From positions 1-42,253 of the forward strand of contig JBKHJR010000017.1 of NCBI GenBank assembly GCA_046537975.1: a stretch of 42,253 nucleotides of DNA, written 5' to 3'. The translations under genes were made by a program, and so were the position numbers. Numbering within the stretch: the first letter of the stretch is position 1; every line of letters starts with the position of its first letter. The notes beneath the pieces are model-generated. The model worked only from the letters and a program-made list of their open reading frames with translations, searched no databases and was not told the origin of the DNA. Source of the stretch: JAWLDV01 sp046537975. Lineage in GTDB: Bacteria > Desulfobacterota > Desulfobulbia > Desulfobulbales > SURF-16. Shown piece after piece: positions 17,576-26,182 of the stretch.

Positions 17576-18472
17576 CTAATCTTTTATAGCCGCCTCCAGG
17601 GCCTGTCTGACCTCGGGATATTTAAACTCATACCCGGCTTCCTCCAGTTTTTGAGGAAGGGCGCGTTGGGAAGAAAGCAGGACATTGCTGAATTCACCGA
17701 AGACCAAACGCAGGAATGGGGTAGGGGCGGGCAGGATTGCCGGACGGTGCAGGACTGATGCCAGCATCCTGGTGAACTCTTTATTGGTTACCGGCTGAGG
17801 GGACACGGCATTGACCGGCCCCTTCAGCTCTTTATTGGCGGCGGCATAAAGCATGATCTCTATGAGGTCGTAGATATGGATCCAGGCCATATACTGCCTG
17901 CCGCTTCCCAGTTTCCCTCCCAGGCCTGCTTTGAAAGGGGGGAGCATCTGGGGCAGGGCGCCGCCGTCCCTGCCCAGTACCACCCCGGTCCGGATGCAGA
18001 CCACTCTGATTCCCAGTTTTTCCGCTTTCCTCGCTTCCTTTTCCCAAGCCTGACAGACCTGGGCCAGGAAATCAGCCCCGGGACCTGAAGACTCGGTCAG
18101 GATCTCATCTCCCCGCGAGCCATAATAACCCACGGCAGAAGAGCAGATAAGGGTTTCCGGTGGCGCCTCCATTCGGGCCAGAGAATCAACTATGCTTGCC
18201 GTCCCTTCCACCCGGCTGGATAGGATGCGATCTTTCTTGGCCTGATTCCAACGGCCTTTGAAAATCGATTCTCCGGCAAGATGAAAGACCGTATCCACCT
18301 CCTGGAAGGCGTCTTCGGTTACAGGTTCTCCGGGCTGCCAGGCATAGGCCCGGGCTTCCGGGAAAAGCTTTCTGATTTTTTCCGGACTGCGTCCCAGGAT
18401 GACGGGGCTGTCCTGCCGCCGGACCAGATTCTGGCCGATAAATCCTGTCCCACCGGTTATAAGGGCTTTCAT
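17576..18472 (-). CDS. TIGR01777/YfcH family NAD-dependent epimerase-like protein
   Basis: The 298-residue protein has a Rossmann start, ALITGGTGFIGQNL (3-16), the SDR segment TVFHLAGESIF and the active-site-like SSAVGYYGSRGDE (Ser and YxxxR/K variant). The C-terminal block ending LLSSQRALPQKLEEAGYEFKYPEV is typical of the YfcH/TIGR01777 group of atypical SDR epimerases. The substrate is unknown. It may be transcribed alone, since 258 nt separate it from priA. Confidence 0.88.
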   Translation of the reverse strand: MKALITGGTGFIGQNLVRRQDSPVILGRSPEKIRKLFPEARAYAWQPGEPVTEDAFQEVDTVFHLAGESIFKGRWNQAKKDRILSSRVEGTASIVDSLARMEAPPETLICSSAVGYYGSRGDEILTESSGPGADFLAQVCQAWEKEARKAEKLGIRVVCIRTGVVLGRDGGALPQMLPPFKAGLGGKLGSGRQYMAWIHIYDLIEIMLYAAANKELKGPVNAVSPQPVTNKEFTRMLASVLHRPAILPAPTPFLRLVFGEFSNVLLSSQRALPQKLEEAGYEFKYPEVRQALEAAIKD

Positions 18473-18584
18473 GATGTATTATCCTAAGTTGGTCTGAATT
18501 TATACTAGATAATAAGTTCTCGCTCGACTGGGCGACTTTATGGTCAGGCAAGAGGAGAACTTGAGAAACTCTTAATCCGATTCT

Positions 18585-18612
18585 ATCATATATATAGTAT
18601 TTCATATATGAT
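18585..18612 (+). repeat. AT-rich inverted repeat upstream of the SDR gene
   Basis: ATCATATAT (18585-18593) and ATATATGAT (18604-18612) are perfect 9-bp arms around a 10-nt spacer, about 112 bp upstream of the minus-strand epimerase start. It could be an operator or a weak hairpin. Confidence 0.4.
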
Positions 18613-18730
18613 TTGAGTCAGCAACCGCTTTAATTGACTTTTCCCGGCGTTCTGTGCCGGAGAGTCGGGAATTAGCCCCTTGTTTCAGGCGGTTCGGTTT
18701 TTGAGGCAGCCTTATTAAAGAGGGGGCTGT

Positions 18731-21163
18731 TTAAAGCATATTTTCCGGGTCAATGTCCACAGTAAGGCTTACCGACCTGGAGCGTAACAGGCTGGGGGGA
18801 TAAGCGGTCAGCTGTTCACATATCCTGTGCAGTTCTTGGTGGCTCCGGGACTTGAGCAGGACCTGCCAGCGGTATCTGCCTTTGATTTTGGAGAGGGGTG
18901 AGGGTACAGGGCCCAGCAGGGAAAGTTCCTCTGTATTTTTTTTCTTTTTTATCAGGTCAGCGGTCTGGGTTGCCGCCTCTTTGACCGTTTCTTCTTTTTT
19001 CCCGGCCAGGGTGAGACAGGCCAGCCTGGAATAGGGAGGGAACTGGAAGCGCTGCCGCATCTCCAGTTCAGTCCGGTAAAACTTATGGTAATCATGTTCC
19101 CGGGCGCAGGTTATGGCATAGTGGCCGGGTTGATGGGTCTGGATAATGACCCTGCCCTTTTTCTCTCCGCGGCCGGCCCTGCCGGTGACCTGGGTCAGAA
19201 GCTGGAAGGTCCTTTCCCCGGCTTTGAAATCCGGCAGGCCCAGCCCGGCGTCAGCCCAGAGTACGCCGACCAGGGTGATATCCGGGAAATGATGGCCCTT
19301 GCTGATCATCTGGGTGCCCACCAGGATATCTATCTCCCGCCGGCGTACCTTTTTAAGGATAGTCATGAGAGATCCGCGTTGGGCGGTAGTGTCCCGGTCA
19401 AGCCTTGCAATTGCCGCCTCGGGGAATTGGTTCTGCAGTTCCTCCTCCACTCTTTCGGTGCCGAAGCCGATTTCCCTGATCCGGGGAGAACGGCAGTTCG
19501 GGCAGACGATGGCGCTGGTCACACTGTAGCCACAGTGGTGGCAGGCCAGAATTTTCTGGCCTTTGTGCAGGGTCAGGGAGATATCGCAGCGTCTGCACTG
19601 CACCGGATTGCCGCAATCCAGGCAGAGCATGAAAGAGGCGTAGCCCCGCCGGTTAAGGAAGATTATACTCTGTTCCCCTTTTTCCAGGTTGAGCCGGAGA
19701 CCGTCCAGCAGTTCCCGGGAGAAGAGAAGGGGAGCACCTCCCTCTCTGTCGGTGCGCAGGTCAACTATGGAGACTTCAGGCAGCTGCTGGTTGTCCACCC
19801 TTTTGGTGAGGCTTAAAAGCCGGTATTTGCCCTGTTCACTGTTCTGGAAGCTGGCCAGGGAAGGAGTGGCTGAACCCAGGAGAACCACAGCCCGGCTGCG
19901 GCTGGCTATCAATACCGCCAGATCCCTGGCCTGATAACGCAGCTGGTCTTCCTGTTTGTAAGCCGGGTCGTGCTCTTCATCCACAATTATCAGGCCGCAG
20001 TCCTCCAGCGGGGCAAAAATGGCGGATCTGGCCCCGATTACTATATCTGCGGCCCCCTCCATGATCCGCTGCCACTGATCCAGGCGCTCCCCGGAGGAGA
20101 TGCCGCTGTGTAGAACGGCCAGCCGTTTGGGGTCGAATCTGGAGAAGAAATGGCCGGTCATCTGGGAAGCCAGGGTGATTTCCGGGACCAGAACCAGGAC
20201 TGAGCGTCCCTGATTCAGGGTCTCTTCCGCTGCCCGCAGATAGATCTCGGTCTTGCCGCAGCCGGTAACCCCATGGACCAGGAAGGGTCGAAAGCTGTGA
20301 GCCCGGAGGGCCGGGATAATCTCAGCCATGGCCTGCTCCTGTTCTTCGGTCAATTGTTCAGGCCTGGCGAAACAGGGAGGCTCGTCCCCCAAGGGATCAC
20401 GGAAGACCCTTTCCTCCCTGATTTCAACAATCCCTTTCCGGTCCAGTTCTTTCAGGGCCTTGGCCGCACCCTGGTACACTTTGTTCAGTTCCTTTCTGGG
20501 TATTCCTTTCCGCCGCCAGTCAGGAAATGAAGTTATAGCCGCCAGGGTTTTCTCTTCGGAGACCTTGAGATCGTCACCCGGACTGTCGTCCCTGAGAAAG
20601 ACGTAGGTCTCGGTCTTGGGTTTTGTCCTTGATCTGACAATAACCTCCCGGTTTTCGATCAGTCCCTTGTCCTGCCATCCGGCCAGTCTTTTCTTCCAGG
20701 TCGGGGAAAGCTTGGTGGCCCCGCTGATCCGGGTGCTGCCTTCCTCCACGAGTTTCCTCAGCCAGGGAGGGGGCTCTTCCGGGCATTCAGGGCTGAGATC
20801 ATGCGGATCGGTTCCTTCGGTAAGAGAAACTTCTCTGTCAGTCCGGGAAGTGAGCCCTCCGGGGAGGCAGTTCTTGATGACTTCACCCAGTGGGTAACGG
20901 TAGTGGTTGGCGATCCAGCGGAAAAAGGTGATAAATTTTTCCGGAAAAAGGGGAGAGCTGTCCAGGATCTCGCTTATTTCCTTAATCTCGTAATCAGCGG
21001 TCTGCGCCTCCCCCAAGCTCAGGAGATATCCGGTAACCTTTCTCCTGCCCAGAGGTACCAGCAGGCGGATGCCGGGACGCAATAAGTGGGAGTCGCTGCC
21101 GGAATAGCTATAGGTCAGGGTCTGGTGTATGGGGGCGGCCACCGCCACTTCAAGATGTACCAT
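18731..21163 (-). CDS. priA: Primosomal protein N' (replication restart helicase PriA)
   Basis: PriA reloads the replicative helicase at stalled forks. The 810-residue protein shows the N-terminal DNA 3'-end-binding domain, Walker A GVTGCGKT (298-305), DEEH (395-398) followed by the aromatic-rich loop PAYKQEDQLRYQARD, and eight zinc-binding cysteines at 514, 517, 523, 526, 541, 544, 554 and 557. Helicase motifs V and VI are seen in GTQMISKGHHFPDITLV and QLLTQVTGRAGRG. It is divergent from tilS with a 150-bp gap between them. All key residues are intact. Confidence 0.96.
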   Translation of the reverse strand: MVHLEVAVAAPIHQTLTYSYSGSDSHLLRPGIRLLVPLGRRKVTGYLLSLGEAQTADYEIKEISEILDSSPLFPEKFITFFRWIANHYRYPLGEVIKNCLPGGLTSRTDREVSLTEGTDPHDLSPECPEEPPPWLRKLVEEGSTRISGATKLSPTWKKRLAGWQDKGLIENREVIVRSRTKPKTETYVFLRDDSPGDDLKVSEEKTLAAITSFPDWRRKGIPRKELNKVYQGAAKALKELDRKGIVEIREERVFRDPLGDEPPCFARPEQLTEEQEQAMAEIIPALRAHSFRPFLVHGVTGCGKTEIYLRAAEETLNQGRSVLVLVPEITLASQMTGHFFSRFDPKRLAVLHSGISSGERLDQWQRIMEGAADIVIGARSAIFAPLEDCGLIIVDEEHDPAYKQEDQLRYQARDLAVLIASRSRAVVLLGSATPSLASFQNSEQGKYRLLSLTKRVDNQQLPEVSIVDLRTDREGGAPLLFSRELLDGLRLNLEKGEQSIIFLNRRGYASFMLCLDCGNPVQCRRCDISLTLHKGQKILACHHCGYSVTSAIVCPNCRSPRIREIGFGTERVEEELQNQFPEAAIARLDRDTTAQRGSLMTILKKVRRREIDILVGTQMISKGHHFPDITLVGVLWADAGLGLPDFKAGERTFQLLTQVTGRAGRGEKKGRVIIQTHQPGHYAITCAREHDYHKFYRTELEMRQRFQFPPYSRLACLTLAGKKEETVKEAATQTADLIKKKKNTEELSLLGPVPSPLSKIKGRYRWQVLLKSRSHQELHRICEQLTAYPPSLLRSRSVSLTVDIDPENML

Positions 21164-21313
21164 GCGTTGTTCTCGGGTGGTTAAAGAAAAGACTGCGAAT
21201 TTTCAGCTCAGATGCTAATATCTGACAGTCTAATAGATTTTCTCAAAATGCAAAGCTGAAAGCCAAATAGTATAAAATCTGAAAAAACAATCAGCAAAGT
21301 AACACCCTTAATC

Positions 21314-22333
21314 ATGCATCCCCTGGAAAAGGCCACCTACCAGTTAATTGTCAGGGAAGAGCTCCTGGCTCCGGCTGAGTCCGTCATTGTCGGCTGTTCG
21401 GCAGGCCCGGACTCCATGGCCCTGCTACATGTCCTGGGCGCCCTCGGCCCGAGGCTTTCTGTAAAGCCGGTAGCGGTTTATGTGGATCATGGCCTGCGGC
21501 CTGGAGAAACCGGCCGGGAGAGAGAACTGGTGGAATCCAGAGCTGCGGTCCTGGATATCACCTGCCAGAGTTTTCGGGTTGATGCCGCCCGGGAGGCGGA
21601 AGAAAAGAAGCTCTCCCTTGAACACGCGGCCCGGAACCTGCGCTACGGTATTCTTGAGCAGCTGGCCTCTGAGTATGAGCCCGCCAGGATCGCGGTGGCC
21701 CATACCGCTGATGACCAGGCGGAAGAGGTGCTGCTCCGCCTGATCAGGGGAACGGGCCGGGCGGGTCTTGCCGGGATGAAGATGATCCGCGATAAACGGA
21801 TCATCCGGCCCTTCCTCACCCGAACCAAAGCCGAACTCCTCAGCTATCTCAAGCGCTATGATATCCCCTGGCTGGAAGACAGCTCCAATCTGGAGACCAG
21901 GTTTCTCAGGAACCGTCTGCGCCTGGAGGTAATACCTGAACTGGCCGGAATCAATCCTAATATTTCCGAAACTCTCCGGCGTACGGCCGAGGTGCTCCAG
22001 GATGAAGAACTGGTCCTTTCCCGGCTGACGGAGGATGCCTGGCGGGAATTGGTTTTCGCGGAACCGGAAGCCGGGAAGGTATCAATCGACCTTCCCGGCT
22101 TTCGGGACCTGGAAAGGGCCATCCGGCGCCGTCTCCTGGAGAAGGTTTTTATCGAGATGTCCGCCCGTCCTCAGGGGGAAAAGATCGAGCAGATCCTGTA
22201 TCTGGCGGAAACAGGTGAAACCGGAGCCCGCCTCCACTTTTCCGGGGGGCTGCGTCTCAAAAAGGCAAGGGGGAGACTGCTCTTTTCCTATCCCGCCGGC
22301 CGGATCTCAGCCAGGGGGAATCTGGAAAGCTGA
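21314..22333 (+). CDS. tilS: tRNA(Ile)-lysidine synthetase
   Basis: TilS attaches lysine to C34 of the AUA-reading tRNA-Ile. The 339-residue protein has the PP-loop GCSAGPDSMALL (S29-S34; the more common form is SGGxDS, so one Gly is Ala here). YVDHGLRPGE, HTADDQAEEVLLRLIRGTGRAGLAGM and LEDSSNLETRFLRNRLRLEVIPEL follow. The length fits the short TilS type lacking a full C-terminal domain. A TATAAA box lies at 21271-21276 with only a poor -35. No Shine-Dalgarno is visible. Confidence 0.93.
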   Translation: MHPLEKATYQLIVREELLAPAESVIVGCSAGPDSMALLHVLGALGPRLSVKPVAVYVDHGLRPGETGRERELVESRAAVLDITCQSFRVDAAREAEEKKLSLEHAARNLRYGILEQLASEYEPARIAVAHTADDQAEEVLLRLIRGTGRAGLAGMKMIRDKRIIRPFLTRTKAELLSYLKRYDIPWLEDSSNLETRFLRNRLRLEVIPELAGINPNISETLRRTAEVLQDEELVLSRLTEDAWRELVFAEPEAGKVSIDLPGFRDLERAIRRRLLEKVFIEMSARPQGEKIEQILYLAETGETGARLHFSGGLRLKKARGRLLFSYPAGRISARGNLES

Positions 22334-22406
22334 AACAGGCTCCCCGGCCCTGGGTCGGAAGGTTTGGCTGCTTAATCCCCGATCTATGGTAAAGTCCACA
22401 GCTTCC

Positions 22407-22435
22407 TTGACACCGTTTTCCTTTTTCCTGACAAT
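22407..22435 (+). promoter_or_regulatory. Possible promoter upstream of the ICMT/NnrU-like gene
   Basis: A perfect TTGACA (22407-22412), 17 nt and GACAAT (22430-22435) lie about 115 bases before the ATG at 22550. Confidence 0.35.
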
Positions 22436-22549
22436 ATGGAAGACGAGGATTTCAGAACATTGGTTTTTGCTTCAGTTGAATAGAAGACCAATAACTGCCT
22501 GGAGACCTCGAATTCTCAGGCTCTTTCAACCGGGATGACATGATACCTG

Positions 22550-23191
22550 ATGGATTATTCATTAGAAAAACACCTGTTTCTGGCCTTGTTCTGGGTATTG
22601 TGGTGCGCTCTGCACTCCCTTCTGATCGCCCCTTCGGTCAAGAGGTTCTTTGCCGGACGGTTAGGGATGTGGTTCCGTTATTACCGGCTCTTATATATTT
22701 TCATCGCTTTGGGGACTATTATTCCGGTTCTCGTCTACCGCTTTTCCATGTCCTCCCAGCCCTTGTTTGCCTGGCAGGGAGAGCTCCGGATTATTCAGAC
22801 CCTGCTGATTGGCAGTGCCCTTTGTCTTTTCATCGGAGGGGCCAGGAACTACGATCTTCGGCAGTTTACGGGAATACGCCAGATACGGGAAGGCGAGGAC
22901 TACAGAGGCATAGGTGACCGGGGAGGGCTCAAGACCGACGGGATCCTTGGGGTGATCCGTCATCCCTGGTATCTTGGCGGCATCCTGATTATCTGGGCCC
23001 GGCCCCTGGATACCGCGGCTCTGGTTACCAACATTATTCTGACCTCCTATCTGATTATCGGCGCCTTTCTGGAAGAGAGGAAACTGATCATAACTTTCGG
23101 CTCTCAGTACCGGAGATACCAAAGCCGGGTCTCCATGCTTTTCTTTCCCTGGAAATGGCTGAAAAAGAAGGTCCGGAACTGGTTGAAATAA
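22550..23191 (+). CDS. ICMT/NnrU-like membrane methyltransferase family protein
   Basis: The 213-residue protein has about five hydrophobic helices. It carries the C-terminal signature of the isoprenylcysteine methyltransferase/PEMT superfamily: GVIRHPWYLGGIL (near 137-149), then EERKLIITFGSQYRRYQSRVSMLFFPW. The N-terminal half (FWVLWCALHSLL) resembles NnrU and MddA-like members. Members methylate small thiols, lipids or protein C-termini in the inner membrane; the substrate here is unknown. Neighbours tilS and glgP give no functional hint. Confidence 0.8.
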   Translation: MDYSLEKHLFLALFWVLWCALHSLLIAPSVKRFFAGRLGMWFRYYRLLYIFIALGTIIPVLVYRFSMSSQPLFAWQGELRIIQTLLIGSALCLFIGGARNYDLRQFTGIRQIREGEDYRGIGDRGGLKTDGILGVIRHPWYLGGILIIWARPLDTAALVTNIILTSYLIIGAFLEERKLIITFGSQYRRYQSRVSMLFFPWKWLKKKVRNWLK

Positions 23192-23292
23192 AAAGCAGAG
23201 TAGTAAATCTTCGGCTATCAGCTTTTTAAATTCCAGATGATTGCGGCAGATTTCTGTAATCCGGGACAAGGAGGGTGTGATCTTGTTTATTC

Positions 23293-23323
23293 TTGACAGG
23301 GGCAACCTCTTCCCTGCTAAGAT
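23293..23323 (+). promoter_or_regulatory. Possible promoter for glgP
   Basis: TTGACA (23293-23298) and TAAGAT (23318-23323) are 19 nt apart. A TG one base before the -10 (extended -10) may make up for the long spacer. Confidence 0.4.
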
Positions 23324-23436
23324 TAAAGTAGTTAATCCGGATCTGCCTGCAATAAGGAATGGCTGCGGCGTTCTCAATTATCTCTCTGAATATGCCTGCT
23401 TCCCGGTATAAATAATTACCAAGTGAAGGTTAAACA

Positions 23437-25584
23437 ATGACCGATGAAGTAAATGACTTTAAACTGCCTGAACGGCTGGCCGGTCTTGAAGATCTGGCGG
23501 AAAATCTGTGGTGGAGTTGGCATCCTGCGGCCAGGAATCTTTTCAAGAGTCTGGACCGGCGGATCTGGAAGGAGACTGTGCATAATCCGGACATGATGCT
23601 CCGGGAAATTCCTTTTGAAATCCTGGAGGAGGCAAGTAAGGATCCGGTTTTCCTGAGGCATTATGATCTGGTGCTCTCCCAGTTCCGGAAATACATGAAG
23701 AAAAAAGGCTGTCCTCTCCTGGGCTATCACAATTCCAGTCAAATACCCGTCATAGCCTACTTTTCCGCAGAATACGGCCTGCATCACTCCCTGCCTTTTT
23801 ATGCCGGCGGCCTGGGCTTCCTGGCCGGAGATCATATCAAGGAATGCAGCGACCTTAACGTCCCGCTGGTCGCCGTGGGATTCATGTATCCGGAGGGTTA
23901 CGTCAGGCAGCGGATCAGCGGGGACGGCTGGCAGGAGAGCAGTCAGTCCCGCTTGTTCCGGGAGGCCGCCTCTATTTCCCGCCTATTCGATGAAAATGGA
24001 AAGCCTCTGGTTATTCAGGTGCCCCATATTGATACGCCTATTTATGTTACGGTCTGGCAGGTCATGGTCGGGCGGGTACCCCTTTATCTGCTTGATACTG
24101 ATATTGAGAACAATCATCCCTGGGACAGAACAATCAGCGCCCGTCTCTATGTGGGGGATCAGGAGCAGCGCCTCAAGCAGGAGATCGTGCTCGGCTTCGG
24201 GGGGGCTGAAGTACTGCAGTATCTGGGAATCAATCATGCTGTTATACATCTGAATGAGGGCCATGCCGCCTTTGCTCTCCTGAAAAGGCTGCGGAGCGGG
24301 ATGGAAGAGGGGCTGCCCCTGAAAGAGGTCCTGCATCGGGTTAGGCAGACCACGGTATTTACCACCCATACCCCGGTTCCGGCAGGACACGATGTCTTTC
24401 CTTATACCCTGATGGAAAAGTATCTCCAGGAGTTCTGGAACTCTCTGGAACTTGACCGGGAATCTTTTCTGCAGTTGGGCCTGCATCCCGATGAGCCGGA
24501 GAGTGGTTTTAATATGACCGCCTTTGCTCTCAGGCTGTCAGGTTACAAGAACGGGGTCAGCCGGAAACATGGGGAGGTTTCCAACCGGATGTGGCAGAGC
24601 CTTTGGCCTGAAGAAGATGAAGGCGGAGAACGGGAATCAGGGACTGGGAGGCCCATTAAAGCGATAACCAACGGAGTCCACGTGCCGACCTGGATCGAAC
24701 CGAAGATGGAGCTTTTATTCAACAAGTACCTGGGTTCGGACTGGCTGGACAATCATGACGATCCTTATCTCTGGGAGATGATTGAGGAGATTCCCGACCA
24801 GGAACTCTGGCAGACCCATTACTGGCTTAAAATAAAGCTGCTTGATGATATCCGGGATCGGTCCAGGCAGCGCTGGGCCAACGATCGGCCTCTCCCGTCC
24901 CAGGTTTTGAGCGGAGGCACCTTTTTTGATCCTTCGGTGCTGACTATCGGTTTTGCCCGTCGTTTTGCCTCTTATAAGAGGGCGGATCTGATCTTTTATG
25001 ATCAGGCCAGGCTAAAGAAGATGCTCAAGAGCCGCTGGAAGCCGATTCAGATTGTTTTTGCCGGCAAGGCTCATCCCAATGATAATTACGGTAAAATTAT
25101 TCTACAGCGGATCTTTAATTTTGCCCGGGACCCTGAATTTGCCGGCCGGGTCGCTTTCGTGGAAAACTATAATGAACAGATTGCCCAGTATATGACACAT
25201 GGGGTGGATGTCTGGCTCAACAACCCTCTCCCCCCTATGGAAGCCAGCGGATCCAGCGGCATGAAAGCCGCCCTGAATGGAGTACCTAATTTGAGTATTG
25301 CCGATGGCTGGTGGCTGGAGGGGTTTACCGGTGATAACGGCTGGAGCTTCGGAGAACAAGATCCGGAAGACGACAGGACCGGGGCTGACGCAGAGGCAAT
25401 CTACCGGATTCTTGAAGAAGAAATTATCCCCCTGTACTATGACTACTCTGAAAACGGGGTGCCCCACGGCTGGACAGCGGTAATGAAAAATGCAATCAAA
25501 CGGGCCGGTCCCTGGTTTTCCGCCCGCCGGATGGTCAAGGAATATCTGAGAAAATTCTATAGCCCTGCTTTAAGTTTTGAATGA
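23437..25584 (+). CDS. glgP: Alpha-glucan phosphorylase
   Basis: The enzyme cuts glucose-1-phosphate from glycogen or maltodextrin. The 715-residue protein belongs to the group with an N-terminal DUF3417 domain (LEDLAENLWWSWHP, about 15-28), followed by the phosphorylase core. Visible landmarks are YFSAEYGLHHSLPFYAGGLGFLAGDH, HLNEGHAAF, TTHTPVPAGHD, and GSSGMKAALNG holding the PLP-binding Lys (K610). It starts at the ATG at 23437, with GTGAAGG upstream as a modest ribosome site. It appears monocistronic; 86 nt of apparent spacer separate it from the selenoprotein candidate. Confidence 0.96.
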   Translation: MTDEVNDFKLPERLAGLEDLAENLWWSWHPAARNLFKSLDRRIWKETVHNPDMMLREIPFEILEEASKDPVFLRHYDLVLSQFRKYMKKKGCPLLGYHNSSQIPVIAYFSAEYGLHHSLPFYAGGLGFLAGDHIKECSDLNVPLVAVGFMYPEGYVRQRISGDGWQESSQSRLFREAASISRLFDENGKPLVIQVPHIDTPIYVTVWQVMVGRVPLYLLDTDIENNHPWDRTISARLYVGDQEQRLKQEIVLGFGGAEVLQYLGINHAVIHLNEGHAAFALLKRLRSGMEEGLPLKEVLHRVRQTTVFTTHTPVPAGHDVFPYTLMEKYLQEFWNSLELDRESFLQLGLHPDEPESGFNMTAFALRLSGYKNGVSRKHGEVSNRMWQSLWPEEDEGGERESGTGRPIKAITNGVHVPTWIEPKMELLFNKYLGSDWLDNHDDPYLWEMIEEIPDQELWQTHYWLKIKLLDDIRDRSRQRWANDRPLPSQVLSGGTFFDPSVLTIGFARRFASYKRADLIFYDQARLKKMLKSRWKPIQIVFAGKAHPNDNYGKIILQRIFNFARDPEFAGRVAFVENYNEQIAQYMTHGVDVWLNNPLPPMEASGSSGMKAALNGVPNLSIADGWWLEGFTGDNGWSFGEQDPEDDRTGADAEAIYRILEEEIIPLYYDYSENGVPHGWTAVMKNAIKRAGPWFSARRMVKEYLRKFYSPALSFE

Positions 25585-25635
25585 GCGTGGAATAATAAAC
25601 TGCTTTATGATTAATCTGCTTTCCTGTCCTCCCCC

Positions 25636-25664
25636 TTCCCATATCCGCTTTTATGTTATATAGT
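25636..25664 (+). promoter_or_regulatory. Possible promoter of the selenoprotein candidate
   Basis: TTCCCA (25636-25641), 17 nt and TATAGT (25659-25664) would start transcription at about 25671, which is the ATG itself. This would explain the absence of a Shine-Dalgarno (leaderless mRNA). The -35 matches four of six. Confidence 0.35.
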
Positions 25665-25670
25665 AGTGAC

Positions 25671-26027
25671 ATGGTTTGTCAGACTGGAAAATCTACAATA
25701 AGTATAACTTCCCCAGCAAATAAGCTGATCAGGGAAAAAGGCGGAGAGGTCACACTCTACGTGGGCTTCAGCCCGGGGCTTGATAGTTGTTGAGAACGGG
25801 TTGCAACCCCGGCGGTTCGCCCGGGGAAGCCGGAGGACGACTCGGTCTGTTATGAGAGAATTGAGGTAGACGGGGTTACTGTCTGGAAATCGGAGAATCT
25901 GGAGGCTGAGCAGGAAGAGGGAGTCATTGTGATAGATGTCTGTAAGTTCCTCTGTTTCCAGAGTTTGAAGGTCAGTGGGGCCCAGCCCAAACCAGAAGTC
26001 AGTAAATCTGTCTTACGGGCGGGATGA
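25671..26027 (+). CDS. Candidate selenoprotein with a Cys-Sec pair (UGA at 25791-25793)
   Basis: Reading from the ATG at 25671, the frame runs 40 codons to an in-frame TGA and then, unchanged, 77 more sense codons to a second TGA at 26025-26027. Both halves look coding. The first holds TSPANKLIREKGGEVTLYVG and GLDSC just before the TGA. The second holds YERIEVDGVTVWKSENLEAE and IDVCKFLCFQSLKVSG. Read as selenocysteine, the TGA gives C40-Sec41 in a 118-residue protein. A SECIS-like hairpin follows at the right distance. The layout (IT-x-A-x-I-x-KGG-x-VT, then C-U/C, then VDGV) resembles small HesB-like proteins, and from memory the set NCBI calls CC/Se motif (seleno)proteins. The role is probably redox or metal binding. 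An in-frame ATG also exists at 25653. A pseudogene with a nonsense codon is the alternative. It is convergent with the MFS gene. Confidence 0.72.
25794..25826 (+). promoter_or_regulatory. Bacterial SECIS-like hairpin after the UGA
   Basis: CCCCGGC (25807-25813) pairs with GCC-C-GGGG (25819-25826): seven base pairs with one bulged C. The 5-nt apical loop GGTTC (25814-25818) begins with two Gs. The loop starts 20 nt after the UGA, inside the spacing known for bacterial SECIS elements (SelB needs a G in the loop and a bulged base). A competing palindrome, GGGTTGCAACCC, lies at 25798-25809. Confidence 0.6.
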
Positions 26028-26134
26028 CCACTCAGGACTGACTTATCCTTTATAGCTGTACGTCCCCTTTCAGGGCAAAAGTTCTGCTGGATTTCTATAA
26101 CCTGATATGACTTAAAGCCGGACAACTGATCGTT

Positions 26135-26156
26135 TGTTGGCCAAATGTTGGTCAAA
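26135..26156 (+). repeat. Two adjacent 11-bp repeats
   Basis: TGTTGGCCAAA (26135-26145) is followed at once by TGTTGGTCAAA (26146-26156), differing at one base. They lie between the two convergent genes; no function is evident. Confidence 0.5.
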
Positions 26157-26182
26157 AAACGTTTGATAAAGTGTTAGTTGAT

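Noticed and set aside
22435..22482. 15-codon plus-strand frame after tilS
   Set aside because: No ribosome site and no recognisable motif.
25850..26155. Minus-strand 101-codon frame
   Set aside because: It is antisense to the selenoprotein candidate, has no ribosome site and has noise-like composition.
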